Made by a program: the position numbers and the translations under genes. The notes under the pieces are model-generated. The model was not told the origin of the DNA. It did not search any database and was given only the letters and a program-made list of their open reading frames with translations. Shown in pieces: positions 10,600-32,500 of a stretch of 32,500 nt of DNA. This stretch comes from Cristatella mucedo (Eukaryota; Bryozoa; Phylactolaemata; Cristatellidae). Each line of letters starts with the position of its first letter. Within the stretch, counting starts at the first letter, position 1. The stretch covers positions 70,001-102,500 of the forward strand of contig WPIO01000207.1 in the NCBI GenBank assembly GCA_009760855.2, read 5' to 3'.

Positions 10600-11080
10600 C
10601 TCCGGTCGAAGGTCGATGGGATCAATAGCATACCCCTAGAACGTCAAAGCGGGCTGGCAGAAAATAAACTTGTCTTCATTCAACTTTAGGACTAGAGCGC
10701 CCAAGATCCATACACCAAAACATCATCCTTCTAAAAGGCTACATCTATGATCTCACCCGAGTGATCAAGTCTTCAGCCGCTGAAACATTGCCAATGCGCT
10801 AGAAATCCCAAAGGGCATCCGGCGAAAGCCGAAATTCTCCAAACGGTGTTAAGAACATCATTAAGCGAGTGCTCGCATATGAATGGAATAAGCAAAACTC
10901 CGAAGAAAGCATCCATCCTTTTGAACAGCTTAGCCCCAAAAAGCTTAGGCACAATCTCATCAAGCGTAAGTTGGCTCCTACCCTTTACAATTCACTGCAT
11001 GATTTAAGCGCTTCAAGTCAACACAAAGGTGAACTTTACATTTGGACCCCAGGACTAGTACGATTAGAAAGCATCAAACG
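10600..11080 (-). pseudogene. Gypsy reverse transcriptase, broken
   Basis: Motifs in order on the minus strand are: LCVDLKRLNHAV (about 11015-10980), LTLDEIVPKLFGAK (about 10970-10930), TPFGEFRF and RRMPFGISSALAMFQR (about 10855-10770), DDVLVYG (about 10725-10705), and LKLNEDKFIFCQPALTF (about 10690-10635). They are spread over at least two frames and stops intervene. The residues just before the catalytic DD are a stop and a lysine instead of the usual hydrophobic pair. Confidence 0.82.
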
Positions 11081-11478
11081 GTCGACTCCGATACACATTC
11101 GGCAATGCCACTTTCTCTATTCCATGACGTTCGTCCGTTACGAAAGGGAGCAGCGGTCTGTGTATGCAGCAGTCGGCATGCATGCAGCGTGGTTATGCAT
11201 GTGGTTTGAGACGAATTTCACCGGCTGGCATTGCATTAATCCGTTCTCTGCAAACACCGGAACACGAAGAATAGTCTGCTTTAAGATGGGCTTTATCAGT
11301 CCCATGCACAGAGTAACTTGTCAACTGAGGGGAATATTACTTGGTTCAGTGGCTATGCAGACTGGCAGCAGATAAATCGTTAGTTATAGCTTTAAACTCA
11401 TTTTGAATGTACCCTTACAAGCCAGGAGGTGGCCGTAAGTGGATATTTTTTCTGCTGTAAGCTCAAGACAAGGGGGTC

Positions 11479-11661
11479 TTAGTCGTCAAGAAGTAGAAGA
11501 GTAGTGTCTTCCAAAATGATGGTTAAGTCAGCTCCGCTATGAATTTTAAGCGGAATAGCCAATCCATAGCCGAACAAATCCACTTGCCAGGGTGGCGATG
11601 TCTTTACCGACTGGCTTTTCACAGCAACAGGCTTTGTAAAATCATCCACAGTGTTCATCAT
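11479..11661 (-). pseudogene. Gypsy aspartic protease with HSG active site
   Basis: The frame contains PWQVDLFGYG and then LKIHSGADLTII. In Ty3/Gypsy proteases the second segment is normally an [ILV]-D-[ST]-G-A-D-V/L-T pattern. Here the catalytic Asp is His, so this copy could not be an active protease. It lies between the zinc knuckle and the RT on the same strand, as expected. Confidence 0.78.
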
Positions 11662-11704
11662 CGGATTCCGGCATCACCTTTCCTACTTTAGCCTCAGGTT
11701 CATT

Positions 11705-11775
11705 TCGTATTTTTGCAACGCACTGCCAATGGCCAAACTTCCGTTAGTTATTGCAACAGCAGTAGCTTGACAGGC
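11705..11775 (-). pseudogene. Zinc-knuckle remnant of Gypsy gag
   Basis: One minus-strand frame reads Cys residues, then RKFGHWQC. This resembles the CX2CX4HX4C knuckle at the end of gag with one internal stop. The assignment rests mainly on its place just upstream of the protease. Confidence 0.45.
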
Positions 11776-12000
11776 AGCGCGAGAGAGTGTGAGCGAAGTT
11801 GCAGCTCCGGAGCTGTCAGCCCCTTCAGCCACGTAGAAAAGCACAACACTCCTACGGCGGCTCTTCAAAAGCAAACTCCGCTGTGGGATGCACTTGGCGG
11901 TGTCTTCAGGTGTGTTGATGTTCAGGGCGACACTCTAGAGCTTTACCGATGCCACCAAATAGGACGCTATGTGGATGGACAACACACGTTTATTGGCAGC

Positions 12001-12150
12001 TGTAATAATAATAATAATAATAGAGTTGATATAGCGCCCTCCGAGAGCCTAATCTCTTTCTGGGTACTTTACACTTGCTTTAATGGAAGCACGATCGAAC
12101 GGCCGTGCCTTACTTACTCTCTGGACTGCAAAGCCAGTTTGGCCTCTCTT
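12001..12150 (-). mobile_element. SINE or LINE tail, minus strand
   Basis: On the minus strand a segment GTAAAGTACCCAGAAAGAG is followed by TCTCGGAGGGCGC and then an ATT run (TAA run on +, 12002-12020). Upstream, a GTTCGATC core resembles a B box, so this may be a second copy of the tRNA-headed SINE. The A box is not clear. Confidence 0.6.
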
Positions 12151-12785
12151 GATTGGTCACGTTGTTGTGGCTCTACCCCGGTAGCTCTGCTATTGCACGA
12201 ACCAATCTATCCTAGCCAAGGCTAAATCTAACTACAACAACCCTATCGCAGGTGCACAACCAAACAATAATGATGTCCACCATGAATGAACTCCAAAACA
12301 GCGTAGGGTTAGCTCCTTACTAAGTGATTCTCATGGTGACATTGCCGATCGCTTCTCTAGCTTCTTTATCAGAAAGATAGACAAGATCAGACAGACCGTC
12401 CCTAAGGTTGCATCATCCCCTTTGGACTTCAATCCATCAATTATATCAAGACACACCTATCCATACACTCCCTGCACTACCTCGATGAGTACATTCAAAG
12501 CGGCGACGAGTGACCATATCCTAAAATTCATCTCCCAGTCAAAGAAGAATACTAGTCCGAAAGCCGTACCCACTGTCCTACTTCTACAGTACTTAGATCT
12601 GCTGCTGCCGAGCGAAAATAAAATAATAAATTTGCCCTTGGCCCGAGGGTCATGTTACTGCACCATCCAAAAAGGGTGTTGTTAGGCCACTAATTAAGAG
12701 CAAAAGTCTTGAGGAAGATGACTTTGGCGTCTTTCTTCCAGTCTTCGTTCTCCCATTCCTAAGACACTAGAAAAAATTGCGGCAG

Positions 12786-13210
12786 ACCGACGTTGCCACA
12801 TCACACCACTTCTCGCCGACCTGCACTGGCTACTAGTCAAGCAACAAATTGACTTCAAGGTTTTGTCGCTCACTTTTAGGTCACTTCATTCTTTGGCTCC
12901 AGCCTATCTCTCAGATCTACTTCCCCAGCAGTCCAAGCATCGTACCACCCGCTTTTCGGAGTCCAACAGTTTAGCAATACCTCGTACAAACCTCAAATCC
13001 TTTGGAGACCATGCATTTAGTTTGTATGCTCCCAAAGCCTGGAACTCCCTCCCAACTTGCGTCAGAACATCTCCTGACTTGACCACACTTAAAAGGAACT
13101 TAAAAACAACCTATTTAGGACAGCATTTAGTGGGTCCTTGTGATTCGTCCTTCATTTGCTTATGCGTGCTGACACTGTACATGCTGCCACTAACCACATT
13201 TGCATGCTGA
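12786..13210 (+). pseudogene. C-terminal RT-ORF segment of LINE copy A
   Basis: Open frame carrying the conserved post-RT region of CR1/L2 LINE proteins: HITPLLADLHWLL, SLHSLAPAYL, then AFSLYAPKAWNSLPTCVRTS and FKRNLK-type residues near the end (here LKRNLKTTYLGQH). It closely matches the frame at 28562-29002. The catalytic core is missing. Confidence 0.8.
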
Positions 13211-13304
13211 CCCTGTGCATGTCACCCCTAATCACGTTGTTCATGTTGTTTATCACGCATGATATTACTTACGATTCAATCGCGTTTCCCTTTGCAGAAA
13301 ATGT

Positions 13305-13344
13305 AAAGCGCCTAGAAAAAGATTGAGTTCTCTGAGGGCGCTTT
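13305..13344 (+). repeat. LINE 3'-tail hairpin
   Basis: AAAGCGCC pairs perfectly with GGCGCTTT; an inner AGA/TCT pairing is weaker in this copy. The same structure is at 26405-26444 (perfect outer stem), 29168-29206 (one mismatch), and in the SINE at 9588-9737. In LINEs of this type the 3' hairpin is recognised by the reverse transcriptase. Confidence 0.75.
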
Positions 13345-13376
13345 ATCAAGCGCATTATTATTATTATTATTATTAG

Positions 13377-14665
13377 ACCGGAAACCTAGCAAGTAAGAAC
13401 CTTACTTTATGGGATTGGAGCTAATCTCTCCACGGAATCAGCTTTGCTGAGGGTATCTATCGACATTCCCAGGAATTCAGACTTGGGTAAAGTTTCTTAA
13501 CTTACATACTAAACAATTCTGCAGCAATCGGTATAATTTATTACAAAGTGCTTCTTGAGTGTATCGCATCTCGCCTGGGCTTCACTGGTACTGCATTGCA
13601 ATTATTCAGGTAGTGCCACAGTGGGAGACACTAGAGTATTCATGTGAACGAACAAAGAGCGTCCGACGAACTACCTAAGCACGGGGTATGTCGTAGCCCA
13701 GTGCTCGATCCCCTTCTTTTCACAGTTTATGCTGTCCATCTGGCTGGGCTGATCTCATAGCTTAATCTTGGGATTTGCTTCTAGGCATATGACATTCAGT
13801 TATGATTTTTCTTTGATTCCTCCCTGTCCTCGAACACGTCGAATTATCAATGCAGCCTTGCTGCAAGTATTAATGATATCGGCACATTAATGGCAGCAAA
13901 CTTTCTTAAATAGAAAAAAGAATTATTACAAAACCAAGTTATTAGTTATGGGCAATCCTAGTGTGATTCAGAAATTGGAAACCTAACGCTCTAAATAGTC
14001 GCTACCAGCATATATTCTGTTGAATCTGCACGTAATCTAGGAGTCATCTTCCAAACTAACCTTCGTTAGACGACCACATAAGCTCCACAGTCAAGTCCGT
14101 CCACTTCAGATACGTAGTATTGTTAAACTTTGGGCTTCCTGAGACACAAATAGTACATTCAAATTGGTCCATTTACTTGTGACATCCTGTTTCTACTTCT
14201 ATAACTTACTGCTTGCTGGTCTCCCGCCGTGTGCAATCAGGCACTTATAGCTTGTGAAAAACTCTCCAGCTACGCTCGTCTGTTGTGAGAGTTGCAGTTG
14301 TGACATCTTGGCACTTGTCGCCGATTGGCAATGGGTCCTAAAAAATTAAGAACCATATCGACTTCAAGGTTGTGTAGCTTACTATTAGGATCCTTCATTG
14401 GCATGCTTCAGCCAATCCTTCAGAGCTACTCCCCACCAGGCAAAGAATCGTGCAATCCGCTGTTCTGACTAGAATTGGTTATTACAGATTTTAGTGGGTC
14501 TTTGTTATTCGTCCTTCATGTGCAAGTACCTGCTTACACTATGCCTGCTACTTGTTGATGTTACCTCCAATCATTTGCTAATGCTTTCTATACAGCATCT
14601 CTAGATGGCCCTAGAAAGAGATTTTCATTTTCTGAGAATGCTGCACGTGTATTTTTATTACTGCA
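13377..14665 (+). mobile_element. CR1/L2-like LINE copy B, 5'-truncated, older
   Basis: It starts right after the ATT tail of copy A and keeps the RT core that copy A lacks. Translated pieces in several frames: STESALLRVS (about 13430), LLECIASRLGFTGTALQLF (about 13550), CRSPVLDPLLFTVY (about 13690), AYDIQL (about 13785, where YADDTQL is expected), and RNLGVIFQT (about 14030). The post-core region (about 14270-14450), 3' UTR and degenerate tail (14590-14665) follow. Many stops and indels show it is older than copy A. Confidence 0.75.
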
Positions 14666-16096
14666 AAAATGGTCTTAGTCCACAGGTAGGGGAGATTTGT
14701 GAATTGTCGATTTTAGAGCTCTAGACTCGATATCACGAATTGATAAACAAGCGAGGCGGTTCTGTTGTCTGAGATGCCCGAGTTAATTGCAGAGGCATGT
14801 AGCAGAATATGGTCTAATGAGGATTAGTCAATTTAGAGCGTGACTTTTGATTTCATGCAGGTGATACTTTAAAAATTTTCTGGGCGAGTGCTTGTTGAGG
14901 GTTAGGCTTTTCAATTTCGGCGTAACACTGCGTTTTGCATAACTAGTACGTTAGCTATTTAGTCATTAAATTTAACAAATGTTGCTGCTATCCAATTTTA
15001 AATGCTATCGATACATGCTGCAATGTAGTTAACCATGCGTTAATTGAGCTTGAAAGCTTGGTGCTTACTTGGCATTATGGAGTGTATAAAACCCCTACGC
15101 TACCTTATACTCAAATGGTTTCTCGAAGGTTTGTTGATTGATTACATTAATGGTCTTAAATCTCCCACAGAGATATTACCTAGTCGAGTGCAGTGCTGTG
15201 TAAGTGCAAGACTTTAGGCAGCCAATAAGGACTTAAGTATCTATGGTAGTTAACTTTTTAGAACTAGGCAAGAGAAGCAACCCAAGTCAGGATTCGTAAG
15301 AAGATTGTTACACAACTACAGCTCTGCCTGCTCTGAGGAATGATTAGATCTAAAAAAAGATGACTAAGATGATCTTTCTCGATTTCAAGTATTGATATAA
15401 GAGTGCAGAAGTCTACTGCATGAATGCATGTGCATGCTAGGAAGGACTTTGGATGCCGAGCTGAAACCATTACATCGGCGGCAGTCATTGACCTGAGGCT
15501 GTTGCCACTCTTTGACCTGGGCAGGTCCTTGCATGTAGTGATAACTCCCATGCTACTGCTCTGCAGTCTCCTGACAGTGTCAATTGCTGTCAATTTACTT
15601 CCCCTTCCGGCATCTCTGAGAACTTACTGAGAGGTCGTGCTGGAGCAAAACAGACCGGAAAGAAACATTCAAACTTATTGCTTTGTGGCTTGCCAACCGC
15701 TGCATCTTAAAAGCTATTCTTGTCCGAGAAATTTGCGACCATTATTTTTAGAATCCTCACAGCATCAGGGGCTGCTTAGCTTTACCAGTATCCGAAATCG
15801 TCAAATTGTGTATCTCTGCTTCGCTAATGAAATGGAGAATTCGACCCGTCCTGTGTAACTGGTACACTTCTTGCGGTGGAAACTGCGACTTTACTATTGG
15901 CCCTAGTGCAGAGCCGTAGGGAATGCTGCTTAATCGGTCAATCTCCGATAGTCTGAAGTGACAATGTAGCGATTTGTATTGGGTTTTTCAGGGAGGTCTA
16001 ATATTTTTGTAATCTCTCTCAGCAGCACCTGTTACATGATCAATGGCTCTGCTGCTAGCAAATACTGTAGCCCGTACGTGTTTTCTTTTTTAACAG
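14666..16096. other. Unassigned DNA upstream of the kinase exons
   Basis: No SH2 exon or other gene is recognised on either strand. A 109-codon minus frame (15264-15593) has no motif I can name. A TATAAAA occurs at 15085-15091. It could be a promoter, an LTR remnant or chance. Confidence 0.4.
15085..15091 (+). promoter_or_regulatory. TATA-box-like element
   Basis: A GTGTATAAAACCCC context, about 1 kb upstream of the first candidate kinase exon. No initiator, transcript start or CpG-rich promoter can be defined around it, so a promoter role is only a possibility. Confidence 0.2.
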
Positions 16097-30937
<14,841 letters not shown>

Positions 30938-31435
30938 GGCTGCTCAGCCTGCTGCATTCTTGCTGAGGCAGTGGTGTCGGTAGTGGCCGTGACCAACGGC
31001 AGCCTGTGTGCGTGCTGGTCGCCACGGTCAGCTCAATGGGAGAGAGAGCAAGAGAGAAAGAGAGTGGCAGCATCTCGTGGGCATGCATCTCGCAAAACCA
31101 TTTGCTGCTGCTGTTCTGTTTATGCAAGAGTCAGCCCCTGGATTGCTGCTTCTACTTCTACAACTGCTGCTGTGGACACGTTGTTTCACTACTTCGGCTA
31201 CTACCACTGCCGAGTCTGCGCCTATTTCTCCAGTTACTCTGTATCAGCTAAGGCAGCCTGAGAACTGCTACTGTCACAATTTGAGCGGGCATTTGCCCTG
31301 TGTACTCTGCTGTTGCTGTCGACGTGTAGCAAATGAGCTTAGCTCAGTAATCTGCATTACTTATGCCCCTGTGTTTATTGACAGCTGCTTGTGCTCTTGG
31401 TGTTGCTGTTCTCATACATGCATTTTGCATGCACA

Positions 31436-31441
31436 TATAAA
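31436..31441 (+). terminator. Possible variant poly(A) signal TATAAA
   Basis: About 500 bp after the kinase stop codon. TATAAA is a known weaker variant of AATAAA. No GT-rich downstream element stands out, so the assignment is tentative. Confidence 0.2.
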
Positions 31442-32370
31442 TGTAGCTGTTAATAGGATCAGCGTTCAGAGACCACTGCTCGATAAGTCTACACGGCCAT
31501 ATCAAGACAGAGTTGCAGCAGGGCAGAGATGAGCTGCTGTCATGTCGTTAATGGGTTTGCTGTTATAGCCCTACGTGTTGCTGAAGCAGCTCTTTCTACG
31601 TATGAATAGGAACGAAGCAGGAGCGGGGGAGGGAGGCAGACTCGTTAAGCACCCCACGCCTGGTGCATCCTTCACTTCTCTCTGCTCTTACGACAAGACC
31701 GTGGTTTTACTTGCACTAGACTAATGCCAGCTCGGCTGCATTAACAGCAGTTCTGCACATGCATTTGCTCGGCTAGTTTGCTGTGATGAAACCTCTCCAG
31801 TGCCTACAATCTTGCTCAGGCGTTGAATTGCCATGGTTGAGGTCATGCTTTGTGGGAAATCTCAAAGCATTTCAGTTGATGGGTTACAGGGATATCCTAG
31901 AATCTGTGCTAGGTCCACATCTTTTCTCAGCATGGACCTGTAACTGTAGGGGTTTTGATTAGCCACAGCAACCCTTGCACTCCCTGGCTGAGCTGATCCT
32001 CCCTGAGAGCTGCTGACGCTTCGGCCTTGCCACTTGCTCTTGCACCTTTTAACAACTTTCTGGGGCAGTAACGACAGTGCGGCAAGCCCATCTCGCCGTG
32101 CTAACTCGCCTGCAAGGCAGCTGCTGAAGCATAACTGAAGCTAGAATGGAGCTCTAACGGAGCCTGGTGGCTACAGTTTATTTGATAATGTCAGTAGCTC
32201 GCTTCCTAGTGGTGGTGGAATGGACCCGAGATACATCTAAATACCATATAGACGTCACATAGCAAGGAGATACACTGGGTCTGTCACGCCCATGGCCTCA
32301 GCTTTGCTGGTCTTCTAAAACCTCTACGATCCGTCCTAACCTAAATTGACGCATGGACGGAAAACAATGA

Positions 32371-32391
32371 GCATGTGGCATGTGGCATGTG
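32371..32391 (+). repeat. Heptamer tandem repeat (GCATGTG)x3
   Basis: Three exact units followed by a partial GCAT. Short and probably of no functional weight. Confidence 0.9.
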
Positions 32392-32500
32392 GCATACGCA
32401 GCTGCATGCTGTGACATCGATGCAACCTGACCAAGTCATCTGCCCCTACCTTGCACCAAGCCTATTTGGACACGAGGACATGAGCAGCTAGCACACTGCC

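Larger units (their letters stand above)
10200..11880 (-). mobile_element. Decayed Ty3/Gypsy retrotransposon, gag end to RT
   Basis: Reading leftward, the minus strand gives a zinc-knuckle remnant (about 11775-11705), an aspartic protease segment (11661-11479), and a reverse transcriptase (about 11080-10600). This is the usual gag-PR-RT order. Several frameshifts and stops make it non-functional. RNase H and integrase are not recognised further left, where the CT satellite and SINE lie. No LTRs were found. Its RT motifs (LDEIVPKLFGAK, RMPFGISSA, DDVLVYG) differ from those of the element at 24-27 kb, so the two belong to different lineages. Confidence 0.8.
12250..13374 (+). mobile_element. CR1/L2-like LINE copy A with RT core deleted
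   Basis: The 5' part (about 12338-12600) reads ADRFSSFFIRKIDKI and later SQSKKNTSPKAVPT, the region before and at the start of a CR1/L2-type RT. At about 12770-12790 the frame reads KTLEKIAAD and jumps straight to CHITPLLADLHWL, which normally lies after the RT core. The C-terminal part (12863-13140) has SLHSLAPAYLSDLL, LKSFGDHAFS and APKAWNSLPT. A 3' UTR, a perfect tail hairpin (13305-13344) and an ATT array (to 13374) follow. Several frameshifts occur upstream of the junction. Confidence 0.85.
30938..32500 (+). other. 3' flank or 3' UTR of the kinase gene
   Basis: No further gene recognised on either strand. I saw no AATAAA or ATTAAA; a variant TATAAA occurs at 31436-31441. A GA-rich patch lies at 31038-31063 and three exact GCATGTG units at 32371-32391. 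Open frames at 31008-31532 overlap in several phases and show no motif. Confidence 0.45.

Noticed and set aside
15264-15593. 109-codon minus-strand frame
   Set aside because: No motif, no splice context and no similarity that I can name; kept only as part of the unassigned region.

Overview
The window is repeat-rich nuclear DNA from an invertebrate animal. It has spliced coding exons with GT-AG introns, long CT/GA microsatellites, decayed CR1/L2-type LINEs ending in short ATT arrays, tRNA-headed SINEs and Ty3/Gypsy fragments. No prokaryotic gene organisation is seen. The only cellular gene I recognise with confidence is a Syk/ZAP-70 family non-receptor tyrosine kinase on the + strand. That family is known from animals, which is the main basis for the taxonomic call; the phylum is not resolved.

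Layout. 1-2.8 kb: CT and TA microsatellites, a LINE tail, and the first copy of a 430-bp direct repeat whose minus strand carries an unknown open frame. 2.8-9.6 kb: the second copy of that repeat, a possible solo LTR, LINE tail fragments, a tandem 66-bp hairpin repeat, and a second direct-repeat pair (7763-7965 and 8583-8780). 9.6-14.7 kb: a transposon cluster. It holds a minus-strand SINE, a minus-strand Ty3/Gypsy relic (zinc knuckle, protease, reverse transcriptase), another minus-strand tail, and two head-to-tail + strand LINE copies; the first lacks its RT core, the second keeps it. 16.1-30.9 kb: the Syk-like gene. 30.9-32.5 kb: 3' flank or 3' UTR.

The kinase gene. Nine exon segments give one frame with compatible phases at every junction: an uncertain Ser/Pro-rich linker exon (16097-16486), then 16669-16821, 20817-20923, 22374-22440, 29716-29803, 29980-30169, 30357-30497, 30625-30737 and 30862-30937. 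The last eight encode 311 residues: linker end, glycine loop, VAVK lysine, [11 protein letters not shown], a YY activation-loop pair, the WYAPEC segment, and a short C-tail. The tandem SH2 domains expected upstream were not found here. Two introns are large. The 16822-20816 intron holds most of the CT/GTCTCT satellite. The 22441-29715 intron holds a nearly complete but dead Ty3/Gypsy pol, a LINE tail inserted in it, and a LINE 3' fragment.

The main points for a second look are: the missing alpha-C glutamate in the kinase; a microsatellite that has grown in frame inside a Gypsy integrase; a 3' hairpin shared by the LINEs and SINEs; and the duplicated unknown 55-codon frame that ends at the same stop position in both copies.
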